From contig JAXHVB010000117.1 in assembly GCA_034189125.1 (NCBI GenBank), positions 1 to 9,414 on the forward strand: DNA of 9,414 nucleotides, in the 5' to 3' direction. The notes under the pieces are model-generated. The model was not told where the DNA came from. It saw nothing but the letters and a program-made list of their open reading frames with translations, and did no database searches. The position numbers and the translations under genes were made by a program. Shown one piece after another: positions 1 through 7,385 of this stretch; position 1 is the stretch's first letter, and each line of letters starts with the position of its first letter. This stretch comes from UBA5862 sp002408105. GTDB taxonomy: Bacteria; Pseudomonadota; Gammaproteobacteria; Pseudomonadales; UBA5862.

Positions 1-969
1 CCGCACATTTACGTGGCCAACTGGTTTTACGGCGCGTTCATCATCGCGGTCGCCTTGCTGCACATCGTTAACAGCGCGGCCCTCCCGGTGACCTTGTTCA
101 AATCCTACTCAGCCTACTCAGGCACCATCGACGCCATGGTCCAGTGGTGGTACGGGCACAACGCAGTCGGCTTTTACCTCACTGCGGGATTTCTCGGCAT
201 GATGTACTACTTCGTGCCCAAGCAGGCAGAACGGCCCGTGTACTCCTATCGCTTGTCCATCGTTCACTTCTGGGCCCTGATTGCCATCTACATGTGGGCG
301 GGTCCTCACCACCTGCACTACAGTGCCTTGCCCGATTGGGCCCAAAGCCTTGGAATGGTGATGTCACTGGTGCTGCTGGCGCCCTCCTGGGGCGGCATGA
401 TCAACGGCATCATGACCCTCTCCGGCGCCTGGGAGAAGCTGCGCACCGATCCCATCATCAAGTTTCTCATTGTGTCGCTGTCGTTTTATGGCATGTCGAC
501 CTTTGAGGGCCCGATGATGTCGATCAAAACCGTCAACGCCCTTTCCCATGACACCGACTGGACCATCGGCCACGTGCACGCTGGCGCCCTGGGGTGGGTG
601 GCCATGATTTCCATCGGCTCGCTCTATCACTTGATCCCCATCCTGTTCGGAAAACGCCAGGGCGAGATGTTCAGCGTGCCTCTGATCAATGTGCACTTTT
701 GGATGTCGACCATTGGTACGGTCCTCTACATCGCGTCGATGTGGGTGAACGGAATCATGCAAGGGCTCATGTGGCGCGCTGTCAACACCGACGGAACCCT
801 CACCTACAGCTTTGTACAGGCAGTGGAGGCAAGCTATCCAGGCTACATCGTGCGCTTTCTGGGCGGCTTCATCTTTTTGGCGGGCATGTTTGTGATGGCG
901 TACAACGTCTGGCAAACCACCCGGTCGCGGGTCGAGGAAGAGCCCGAAGCCGCGCTGCAAAGCGCCTGA
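1..969 (+). CDS. ccoN: cbb3-type cytochrome c oxidase subunit I (CcoN), 5' end missing
   Basis: Catalytic haem-copper subunit of the cbb3 oxidase, an inner-membrane protein that reduces oxygen to water and pumps protons. The reading frame is open from base 1, so the gene starts outside the window. The 322 residues present are roughly the C-terminal two thirds of a protein usually about 470-480 long. Visible ligands are: His of the YGHNAVGF motif (CuB, codon at 157-159); the Tyr and paired His of YMWAGPHH (catalytic Tyr and two CuB ligands, fragment residues about 97, 103 and 104); and the two His of GHVHAG (high-spin and low-spin haem, codons at 571-573 and 577-579). Many hydrophobic segments fit the multi-helix fold. 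The acidic tail ends in TGA, 24 bp before ccoO. The identification is very secure. The promoter and any Fnr box lie upstream and are not seen. Confidence 0.98.
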   Translation, partial: PHIYVANWFYGAFIIAVALLHIVNSAALPVTLFKSYSAYSGTIDAMVQWWYGHNAVGFYLTAGFLGMMYYFVPKQAERPVYSYRLSIVHFWALIAIYMWAGPHHLHYSALPDWAQSLGMVMSLVLLAPSWGGMINGIMTLSGAWEKLRTDPIIKFLIVSLSFYGMSTFEGPMMSIKTVNALSHDTDWTIGHVHAGALGWVAMISIGSLYHLIPILFGKRQGEMFSVPLINVHFWMSTIGTVLYIASMWVNGIMQGLMWRAVNTDGTLTYSFVQAVEASYPGYIVRFLGGFIFLAGMFVMAYNVWQTTRSRVEEEPEAALQSA

Positions 970-993
970 ACACCGACCTGGGGGGTCCTTGGC

Positions 994-1593
994 ATGAAAC
1001 ACGACTTCATTGAAAACAACATCGGGATCATGATCGTGTTGATCGCAGTGGTGATCAGCTTTGGTGGCCTGGCCGAAATCCCGCCACTGTTTTTCCTCAA
1101 TAGCACCACCGAGGCAGTGGACGGCCTGGAACCGCTTTCCGCATTGGAGCTGGAGGGGCGGGACATTTACATCCGCGAGGGCTGTCATGTCTGTCACACC
1201 CAGATGATTCGACCCTTCCGGGCCGAAACCGAGCGCTACGGCCACTACACGGTGGCAGGCGAGCACGTCTACGAACACCCATTTTTGTGGGGATCTAAGC
1301 GTACGGGGCCGGATCTTGCTCGGGTCGGAGGACGTTACAGCGACGACTGGCACAGGGCACATCTGTACAACCCCAGGGATGTCGTCCCTGAGTCCAACAT
1401 GCCTTCGTTTCCGTGGTTGTTCGAGCGCAGCCTAAACCCAGATGGAATCACTGCCAAAATGGCTGCGATGCGCGCGCTTGGAGTGCCCTACGCCGACGCC
1501 GACCTCGAAGCGGCTCCAGACGCGCTCAGGGACCGTTCTGAAGCCGATGCACTGGTCGCTTACCTGCAGCAACTTGGCACTGTATTGAACTGA
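994..1593 (+). CDS. ccoO: cbb3 oxidase monohaem cytochrome c subunit II (CcoO)
   Basis: Membrane-anchored monohaem cytochrome c that passes electrons to CcoN. The protein has 199 residues, close to the usual 200-215. It has a short cytoplasmic start (MKHDFIENN), one membrane helix at about residues 10-35, then a periplasmic domain. The haem c site is CHVCH at residues 64-68, inside the family motif GCHVCHTQMIRPF. The likely axial Met is M136 in ESNMPSFPWL. The ATG at 994 is preceded by a G-rich stretch (about 980-986) that can act as ribosome binding site. The gene lies 24 bp after ccoN and 19 bp before ccoQ, so it should be co-transcribed with both. Full length with no anomalies. Confidence 0.98.
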   Translation: MKHDFIENNIGIMIVLIAVVISFGGLAEIPPLFFLNSTTEAVDGLEPLSALELEGRDIYIREGCHVCHTQMIRPFRAETERYGHYTVAGEHVYEHPFLWGSKRTGPDLARVGGRYSDDWHRAHLYNPRDVVPESNMPSFPWLFERSLNPDGITAKMAAMRALGVPYADADLEAAPDALRDRSEADALVAYLQQLGTVLN

Positions 1594-1612
1594 CCCCAGC
1601 GAGGATTCCACA

Positions 1613-1795
1613 ATGGAAACGAGCGGATGGCAAGGGATCGGGACCCTGATCGTGACCATCGCCTTTCTGGCAGTCTGTGTTTGGGCCTATAGCCCCAAAC
1701 GAAAATCCGGCTTTCGGGAGGCTGAGCTGCTCCCGTTCGACGAAGACAACATGTCGCCAAGCCAAGAGTCGAGACAGGAGCATAACAACCCATGA
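1613..1795 (+). CDS. ccoQ: cbb3 oxidase small subunit IV (CcoQ/FixQ)
   Basis: Small single-helix subunit of the cbb3 oxidase, 60 residues. In studied systems it stabilises the complex, notably the association of CcoP. It shows a short N-terminus, one hydrophobic helix at about residues 9-26, then the typical AYSPKRK junction and an acidic tail (FREAELLPFDEDN). The ATG at 1613 follows GAGGA (1601-1605) at 7 bp spacing, a good ribosome binding site. The stop overlaps the ccoP start as ATGA (1792-1795), implying translational coupling. The assignment rests on position between ccoO and ccoP plus the helix and YSP-type motif, because the family is too short for strong sequence signatures. Confidence 0.95.
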   Translation: METSGWQGIGTLIVTIAFLAVCVWAYSPKRKSGFREAELLPFDEDNMSPSQESRQEHNNP

Positions 1796-2688
1796 GTTCA
1801 TTCTGGAGCCTGTGGATCATCGCATTGGTCGCCATCAATATCCTTGGGTCTTGGTGGCTGCTCCAAGCCAACCGGAAGATAGCCAAAGGGGAGGGTGCAA
1901 CCACCGGCCACGAGTGGGACGGAATTCAGGAGCTCGACAACCCCCTCCCCTACTGGTGGTACCTCATGTTCTTGGGCACCCTTCTGTTTGCGATCCTGTA
2001 CCTGATTTTTTACCCAGGGCTCGGAAACTTCAAAGGCCTCCTCGGCTGGAGTTCGACCGGCCAGTGGGAGCAGGAGGTGGCACGTGCCGAGGCCAAGTAC
2101 CAACCGATTTTCGACCGCTACGGGCAGATGTCCGTCGAACAGCTGCAGTCTGAACCGCAGGCCCTCAAAATGGGACAGCGTCTGTTCGCAACCAACTGCT
2201 CAGTATGTCATGGTTCAGCGGCCACCGGCAGCTACGGCTTCCCGAACCTCACCGATGCGGAGTGGATCTGGGGGGGACAACCCCAGGCCATTGAGGCTTC
2301 CATTTTGCACGGTCGCCAAGCCCAGATGCCCGCTTGGGGGCCAGCACTCGGTGATGAAGCCATCAAGCAGGTAACCGAGTATGTGTTGCAAGTCAGTGGC
2401 CGGGACGCCGACCCCCAGCTCGCGCAAGCGGGCGCAGAGGTGTTCGCCAGTACCTGTGCGGCTTGTCATGGCCCCGATGCCAAAGGCAACCCAGCGCTCG
2501 GCTCACCCAACCTGACCGATGCCGCCTGGCTGTACGGTGGGTCTCGCGCTGAAATTGCGCACAGCGTGCGTGCTGGCCGTCAGGGGCAAATGCCTGCTTT
2601 TGCCGACCAGCTGGGCCACGAGCGCGTGCGCATTGTCGCTGCCTACGTCTACAGCCTGAACGAAGCAAGTGGGCAGTCATCCCCGTGA
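1792..2688 (+). CDS. ccoP: cbb3 oxidase dihaem cytochrome c subunit III (CcoP)
   Basis: Membrane-anchored dihaem cytochrome c that accepts electrons from soluble cytochrome c and feeds CcoO/CcoN. It has 298 residues with two N-terminal hydrophobic segments (about 5-24 and 53-74). Between them is the FixP N-terminal signature HEWDGIQELDNPLPYWW (40-56). Two tandem cytochrome c domains follow, with haem sites CSVCH (136-140) and CAACH (222-226) and likely axial Met residues M179 and M267, both in QMPA contexts. The two domains look like an internal duplication: PNLTDA-W-GG and HGRQAQMPAW / AGRQGQMPAF recur in each. The start overlaps the ccoQ stop (ATGA). A 47-bp gap follows before ccoG. Confidence 0.98.
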   Translation: MSSFWSLWIIALVAINILGSWWLLQANRKIAKGEGATTGHEWDGIQELDNPLPYWWYLMFLGTLLFAILYLIFYPGLGNFKGLLGWSSTGQWEQEVARAEAKYQPIFDRYGQMSVEQLQSEPQALKMGQRLFATNCSVCHGSAATGSYGFPNLTDAEWIWGGQPQAIEASILHGRQAQMPAWGPALGDEAIKQVTEYVLQVSGRDADPQLAQAGAEVFASTCAACHGPDAKGNPALGSPNLTDAAWLYGGSRAEIAHSVRAGRQGQMPAFADQLGHERVRIVAAYVYSLNEASGQSSP

Positions 2689-2724
2689 AGCCACCCCTGA
2701 ACTGGCCCACACCGCCGGATGTGT

Positions 2725-2738
2725 AGGACGCACCCTTG
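2725..2738 (+). promoter_or_regulatory. Ribosome binding site that decides the TTG start of ccoG
   Basis: AGGA at 2725-2728 is spaced 7 bp from TTG 2736-2738. The stop TAG at 2724-2726 closes the frame upstream, and no ATG or GTG occurs in frame until residue 50, so TTG is the best-supported initiator. The rare start codon may lower the yield of CcoG relative to the oxidase subunits (inference). Confidence 0.7.
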
Positions 2739-4148
2739 AAACCTGAACCGGACCTCGTCCCCACCCGAACGATCGACGATTCGCAAGAGCTCAACCTCTA
2801 CGAAAAGCGCGAGAAGATCTACGCCAGGCACGTAGAGGGCCTGTACCAGAAAATTCGGCTGTTCACTGGCTGGCCCCTGCTGATGGCGTATTTCATCACG
2901 CCTTGGATCAGTTGGGATGGCCGTCAAGCCATCCTTTGGGACCTGCCAGCCCGCAAGTTCTACATCTTCGACTGGGTGTTCTGGCCCCAGGATTTCATGT
3001 TCTTGGCCTGGGTGCTGATCATCGCCGCCATGGGCCTTTTCATGGTGACCAATTGGCTCGGACGCATCTGGTGTGGCTACACCTGTCCCCAGACAGTTTG
3101 GACGGCCATTTTCATGTGGGCTGAGCAGCTGACAGAGGGCTCTCGCATTCAACGCATGAAGCTCGATGCGGCGCCCTGGTCCACCGACAAAGCCCTTCGC
3201 AAAGGCACCAAGCACGTGCTCTGGATTGGCGTCGCTTTTTGGACTGGCCTTACTTTTGTCGGTTACTTCACCCCCATCCGGGCCTTGCTGCTTGATCTGC
3301 TGACCGCCAACGCGCCGCTGATTGCCTATGCGTGGACGCTGTTTTTCACCCTGGCGACGTACATCAACGCCGGATGGATGCGCGAGCAGGTCTGCAAATA
3401 CATGTGTCCCTACGCGCGGTTTCAGTCCGCTATGTTCGACCAAGACACCCTGATCGTCTCCTATGACCCCAACCGAGGCGAACCTCGGGGACCACGAAAG
3501 CGGTCTGCGGACCACCGGGCAGAGGGACTTGGAGACTGCATCGACTGCAGGGTCTGCGTACAGGTGTGTCCAACCGGCATCGACATCCGCAATGGCCTTC
3601 AGTACGAATGCATTGGCTGTGCGTTGTGCATCGATGGCTGCAACGAGATCATGGACAAAATGGGATACCCGCGCGGCCTGATCCGCTATACCACCCTTCG
3701 GGCACTCAATGGTGGTACCACTAAACTTCTGCGGCCTCGCCCACTCGGCTACGCCGCTGTGGTACTCGGAATGTGTGCCATGCTCGCCTACGGACTCTGG
3801 AGTCGCGTGCCGCTCGAACTCGACATCATTCGTGACCGCAGCCGGTTATATGAAACCGGAGTGGACGGCTGGATCGAAAACACCTATCGCCTCGAGATTC
3901 TAAACATGGACCAGCAGCCCCACCGGTATCGGGTTTCTGCCGAAGGCATTGATCAACTGCAGCTGCGCGGCCCTCAGGAAGTGGAGGTCGCCGGAGGAGA
4001 GGCCGCGTCGGTACCGGTCCGCCTGGCCGTGCCGCCCACCGGGGTGGTCCCTGGAAGCTCGAAAGTCACATTTCAGGTAGAAACCCTCGAAGACAAGCCG
4101 CAGCGGGTCAGTGAACCCAGCCGTTTCATTGCGCCCCTGCCCCGATAA
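2736..4148 (+). CDS. ccoG: cbb3 oxidase assembly factor CcoG (FixG/RdxA), ferredoxin-type cupric reductase
   Basis: Polytopic membrane iron-sulfur protein of the CcoG/FixG family. A studied CcoG reduces Cu(II) to Cu(I) for CuB assembly. The protein has 470 residues. The membrane region spans about 43-215 and carries WCGYTCPQT (C113, C117) and CKYMCP (C220, C224). Two [4Fe-4S] motifs follow: C268-x2-C271-x2-C274-x3-C278-P and C292-x2-C295-x2-C298-x3-C302. Another membrane helix lies at about 338-355, and a C-terminal Ig-like periplasmic domain at about 360-470. The start is TTG at 2736: an in-frame TAG lies at 2724-2726, the first internal Met is residue 50, and AGGA (2725-2728) sits 7 bp upstream. 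Without the TTG the conserved N-terminus (ELNLYEKREKIYAR) would be lost. Confidence 0.97.
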   Translation: MKPEPDLVPTRTIDDSQELNLYEKREKIYARHVEGLYQKIRLFTGWPLLMAYFITPWISWDGRQAILWDLPARKFYIFDWVFWPQDFMFLAWVLIIAAMGLFMVTNWLGRIWCGYTCPQTVWTAIFMWAEQLTEGSRIQRMKLDAAPWSTDKALRKGTKHVLWIGVAFWTGLTFVGYFTPIRALLLDLLTANAPLIAYAWTLFFTLATYINAGWMREQVCKYMCPYARFQSAMFDQDTLIVSYDPNRGEPRGPRKRSADHRAEGLGDCIDCRVCVQVCPTGIDIRNGLQYECIGCALCIDGCNEIMDKMGYPRGLIRYTTLRALNGGTTKLLRPRPLGYAAVVLGMCAMLAYGLWSRVPLELDIIRDRSRLYETGVDGWIENTYRLEILNMDQQPHRYRVSAEGIDQLQLRGPQEVEVAGGEAASVPVRLAVPPTGVVPGSSKVTFQVETLEDKPQRVSEPSRFIAPLPR

Positions 4149-4173
4149 GCACGCCCAGCGCGGAGCCCATGCT

Positions 4174-4701
4174 ATGGAACACCACACCAAGCCTTGGTAC
4201 CGGCAATTCTGGCCTTGGTTCGTGATCTCGATTCCTGCAAGCTCGGTGGTCGTTGGCACGGTGCTGTTGAGTTTTGCGCTGACAACCAAGGATTCCTTGG
4301 TGCGATCCGATTACTACAAAGCCGGCCGAATGATCAACGAGCAACTGGCCCAACAACGCGCAGCCGGCGCTGCGCACCTGCGTGCTTCGTTGCACTGGCT
4401 GTCGGACGTGAACCAGTTGGTGGTCACCCTGGATGGGCGCCCGCCCACTTGGCCAGGGCATCTCGAACTTGAGCTCAACCACCCCACGCTGGCGGCACAA
4501 GACCGTCGATGGCAACTTCAGCGCACGGGTGAAACCACCTACGCCGCGCCAGTTGACGCCAGTCCACCCCAAGGGCGCCGGCACATCCGCCTGTACCCCC
4601 CCGACCATGTCTGGCTTTTGGATGCACGCCTTGAACTCGACCTTGCCAATCAACCATCTTTGATCGCTCCGGCAAGGCCCGGGCCGAACCTTGATGGCTG
4701 A
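4174..4701 (+). CDS. ccoH: FixH/CcoH family cbb3 oxidase assembly protein
   Basis: Small membrane protein needed for cbb3 oxidase assembly or stability, known to associate with the oxidase and with CcoI-dependent copper delivery in studied species. It has 175 residues: a cytoplasmic start rich in His, Trp and Tyr, one membrane helix at about residues 13-37, the family signature SDYYKAGRMIN (about 45-55), then a periplasmic beta-rich domain. The ATG at 4174 is preferred because GGAG (4162-4165) lies 8 bp upstream. An earlier in-frame ATG at 4111 would overlap the end of ccoG and add 21 unrelated residues. The 3' end overlaps the ccoI start by 8 bp. FixH proteins diverge strongly after the signature motif, so the C-terminal half is assigned mainly by position. 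Confidence 0.93.
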   Translation: MEHHTKPWYRQFWPWFVISIPASSVVVGTVLLSFALTTKDSLVRSDYYKAGRMINEQLAQQRAAGAAHLRASLHWLSDVNQLVVTLDGRPPTWPGHLELELNHPTLAAQDRRWQLQRTGETTYAAPVDASPPQGRRHIRLYPPDHVWLLDARLELDLANQPSLIAPARPGPNLDG

Positions 4702-7183
4702 CTGCTTTCATTGCGGGGAGCCGGTTCACCCGAGCACGCGGTTTGCAGTTGAGATCGATGGACAACACCGGTCCATGTGCTGCGCAGGCTGCGCTGCTGC
4801 GGCCTCTGCCATTTCGACCGGCGGCTGGTCCGCGTACTACCGTTTTCGCGACTCGATGGCGACCCGTCCAGAGGCGGCCACTGAGACCGAACGCGCGCGG
4901 TGGTCAGAATCGGACAACCCCGAAGTGCTCACCCAGATCAGTACCACGACCACGGACGGATTCAGACGCATCAAACTGCTTGCCGAGGGACTGCGCTGCG
5001 CGGCCTGTGCCTGGTTGATCGAACAGGACCTGGCGACCGAGCCCGGCGTGTCACAAGTTCAGGTCCACTACGACGCGCGCACCCTGACCTTGGAATGGAA
5101 CCCGCAACGCCTTCCCCTCAGTCGGCTGTTCGAGCGTTTGGCGGCCCTTGGCTACCGCGCTTACCCCTACAGCGCCCGCCAGGAGGAACAACTCAATGAC
5201 AAAGAGCGGCGGCAACTTTTGATCGGGCTCGGCATCGCCGGTCTTGGAATGATGCAGGTCATGATGTATGCCCTTGGCATTTACCTCGGGGCCGGAGAAA
5301 CCGGCAACGACGCCTACCTGCAGTTGTTGCGGTGGGCCGCATTGGTCGTCACGACCCCGGTGGTGGCCATCGCCGCTCGGCCCTTTTTCGTGGGTGCAGC
5401 CGCGGGGCTGCGCAACCGCCACTTGACCATGGACGTTCCTGTGTCCCTGGCCATTGGACTGGCCTACCTCGCGAGTTGCTGGTCGACCTTTGTGCATGGC
5501 CCCGAGGTGTATTTCGACTCGGTGGTCATGTTCACTTTTTTCCTACTGCTCGGCCGCTGGCTCGAGGCACAGGTGCGCGCCCGAGCCCTGCGTGCAACCC
5601 TGGGAGCGGGTCAGCGCATGCCCAGAATGGTGACCCAAATCGAGGGCGGGCTTCCCCGCAGCGTACCCCTATCCGCCGTGGTGCCAGGGGATCGGCTGCA
5701 GATCGCTGCTGGAGAAATGATCGCCTGTGACGCCCATGTGCTGAGCGGAACCAGCACCGTGGATGAGTCGCTACTGAATGGAGAGGCCGAACCCGTCGCC
5801 AAGGCGCCCGGGTCAGCGGTCGTCAGTGGTTCGGTGAATTTGGACCAGCCACTCGACGTGGAAGTGGTGCGCGCGTCCGATGCATCGCGTCACGCGGTCT
5901 TGAGCGCCCTCAGCGCGCGCGCCCAGGCAGGCAAACCGCGCGCTGCTCGCTGGTCCGACCAAGTTGCCACCTGGTTCGTCGGCGGAGTCCTGCTGCTGGC
6001 TGGTGCTGTCTATGGCCTTTGGTTGCACTGGGCTCCTGAAGATGCGTTTTGGATCACCCTGTCGGTGCTGGTGGTGACCTGCCCCTGCGCACTTTCGCTT
6101 GCTACACCCACCGCCCTTACTGCAGCCCACCAGGTGCTGCAACGTGCGGGCCTGCTGGCAATTTCGGACCGCCTCATCGAGACGCTGCCCGCCATTGGAC
6201 TGGTGGTGTTCGACAAGACTGGCACCCTGACCTCAACCACACCCCAACTCCACAGCATTCGTCGACTGGGACTGCGCTCCGAATCTGAGCTGCTCGCACT
6301 GGCTGCGGCCATTGAGTCCGGCTCACAGCATCCGGTCGCAAGCGGGGTGCGTGCAGGTGCGGCGCAGCGCCGTTTGGCCTTGCCCGAAGTGCGCGACCTC
6401 ACCCAGCTCGCGGGTGGTGGAATGCGGGGCCGGACCGAGTCCGGCAACGATGTGCTCGTCGCTCCCCCAGCCGTTCTGGGCGAGCTGGGTGTGACGGCCG
6501 CCGTGCCTGATGAAGGTGGCATGAAGTGGATTGGTGTCGCCGTCAATGGAGAGTGCTGTGGTTGGCTGGGTCTGGTGGAGTCACTGCGACCGTCCGCTGA
6601 GTCCGCCGTGCAGGGGCTGCTTGACCAAGGCTTGGACGTCGCACTTCTCAGTGGTGACGAACCCGCAACTGTGGCCGCCATCGCCGAACGGCTGGGCGTC
6701 CCAACCTGGCATGCCCGCCAGTCTCCGGAGAGCAAGCTCGATTGGATTCGCGCGCAACAGCTGCGGGGTACCCGGGTACTCATGGTGGGCGATGGAACCA
6801 ACGATGCACCGGTACTCGCCGCAGCGGACCTCGGCATCGCAGTGGACCAGGGCAGCGACATGGCCCGCATCAACGCCGATGCCGTGGTCTTGCAGGGGGC
6901 ATTGGAGGCGCTTCCCCACAGCCGAGCCATCGCGCGTCGGACTCGCGCCCTCGTGCGCCAAAACCTCACCTGGGCCCTTGGGTACAATGTGGTTGCCTTG
7001 CCGCTTGCTGCTGCGGGGGGGGTGCCTCCCTGGGCCGCGGCCGTCGGCATGAGCGCGAGTTCTCTGGTGGTGGTCCTGAATGCCCTGCGGGTGTACCGCG
7101 GACCACATTCTGACCACTCGCGCCAGCGGACTCGAACCGCAGTATCCGTTCCCTCAGTCGCACGCCCAACTGTTTCACTGTGA
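4694..7183 (+). CDS. ccoI: CcoI/FixI copper-translocating P1B-type ATPase for cbb3 oxidase biogenesis
   Basis: Inner-membrane ATPase that exports Cu(I) toward the periplasm for the CuB centre of CcoN. It has 829 residues. Domains in order: an N-terminal Cys-rich metal-binding segment (C4, C7, C29, C30, C33); an HMA domain with CAAC (C102-C105); membrane helices; an actuator loop with NGE (362-364); the transport motif CPC (463-465) in TCPCALSLATPTA; phosphorylated D507 in DKTGTLT; the nucleotide-domain HP pair (H546, P547); and the hinge GDGTND (D700, D704). Two last helices end near MSASSLVVVLNALRVYR. ATG 4694 is preferred over TTG 4691. It overlaps the ccoH stop and has no clear ribosome binding site, so coupling is likely. 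Oddities: the usual TGES reads NGEA, and GDGxND has Thr. The catalytic Glu and both hinge Asp are kept, so the enzyme looks functional. Confidence 0.97.
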   Translation: MADCFHCGEPVHPSTRFAVEIDGQHRSMCCAGCAAAASAISTGGWSAYYRFRDSMATRPEAATETERARWSESDNPEVLTQISTTTTDGFRRIKLLAEGLRCAACAWLIEQDLATEPGVSQVQVHYDARTLTLEWNPQRLPLSRLFERLAALGYRAYPYSARQEEQLNDKERRQLLIGLGIAGLGMMQVMMYALGIYLGAGETGNDAYLQLLRWAALVVTTPVVAIAARPFFVGAAAGLRNRHLTMDVPVSLAIGLAYLASCWSTFVHGPEVYFDSVVMFTFFLLLGRWLEAQVRARALRATLGAGQRMPRMVTQIEGGLPRSVPLSAVVPGDRLQIAAGEMIACDAHVLSGTSTVDESLLNGEAEPVAKAPGSAVVSGSVNLDQPLDVEVVRASDASRHAVLSALSARAQAGKPRAARWSDQVATWFVGGVLLLAGAVYGLWLHWAPEDAFWITLSVLVVTCPCALSLATPTALTAAHQVLQRAGLLAISDRLIETLPAIGLVVFDKTGTLTSTTPQLHSIRRLGLRSESELLALAAAIESGSQHPVASGVRAGAAQRRLALPEVRDLTQLAGGGMRGRTESGNDVLVAPPAVLGELGVTAAVPDEGGMKWIGVAVNGECCGWLGLVESLRPSAESAVQGLLDQGLDVALLSGDEPATVAAIAERLGVPTWHARQSPESKLDWIRAQQLRGTRVLMVGDGTNDAPVLAAADLGIAVDQGSDMARINADAVVLQGALEALPHSRAIARRTRALVRQNLTWALGYNVVALPLAAAGGVPPWAAAVGMSASSLVVVLNALRVYRGPHSDHSRQRTRTAVSVPSVARPTVSL

Positions 7184-7202
7184 TACCCGTGTTTGTTACA
7201 CC

Positions 7203-7385
7203 ATGGAAATCCTGTTTCTCCTGATCCCCCTTGCAGTGCTGCTCCTCGCAGTGGCGGCCTGGGCGTTCTGGTGGTCTGTGCGCAACCGCCAGTTCGAAGA
7301 CCTTGAGCGGCGTGGGTACGACATCCTCTGGGATGAGTCCGACTCGGCCGAAGCCGATGACGACCCAGCCCAGCGTTCGCCATGA
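7203..7385 (+). CDS. ccoS: cbb3-type cytochrome oxidase assembly protein CcoS
   Basis: Small membrane protein required in studied bacteria for inserting haem b and CuB into CcoN. It has 60 residues: MEILFLLIPLAVLLL starts one membrane helix (about 2-24), followed by the family motif WSVRNRQFEDLERRGYDILWD and an acidic tail. The ATG at 7203 is 19 bp after the ccoI stop. No convincing Shine-Dalgarno precedes it. The stop overlaps the next gene's start as ATGA (7382-7385), indicating coupling. The Q-F-D/E-D-L-E-R-G pattern after the helix is characteristic, and the position next to ccoI is the usual one. Confidence 0.95.
   Translation: MEILFLLIPLAVLLLAVAAWAFWWSVRNRQFEDLERRGYDILWDESDSAEADDDPAQRSP

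Noticed and set aside
1035..1062. TTGAT and ATCA half-sites near the start of ccoO
   Set aside because: The spacing is about 9 bp instead of 4, and the sequence encodes the conserved membrane helix of CcoO.
364..1362. A 332-codon open frame on the minus strand opposite ccoN and ccoO
   Set aside because: Its composition is His/Gly/Asp rich with no motif. It covers the well-supported ccoN and ccoO genes and crosses their junction.
2689..2735. Short ACAC/GTGT inverted repeat in the ccoP-ccoG gap as a terminator
   Set aside because: The stem is only about 4 bp, with no T-run. It cannot be told from chance.
3936..3960. TTGATCAA resembling an Fnr site within ccoG
   Set aside because: The two half-sites overlap with no 4-bp spacer, and the sequence is in the middle of a coding region. 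A true site would be TTGAT-N4-ATCAA near a promoter.
4111..4173. Longer start for ccoH at ATG 4111
   Set aside because: It would overlap ccoG by 38 bp and add 21 residues unlike the family. ATG 4174 has a well-placed GGAG.
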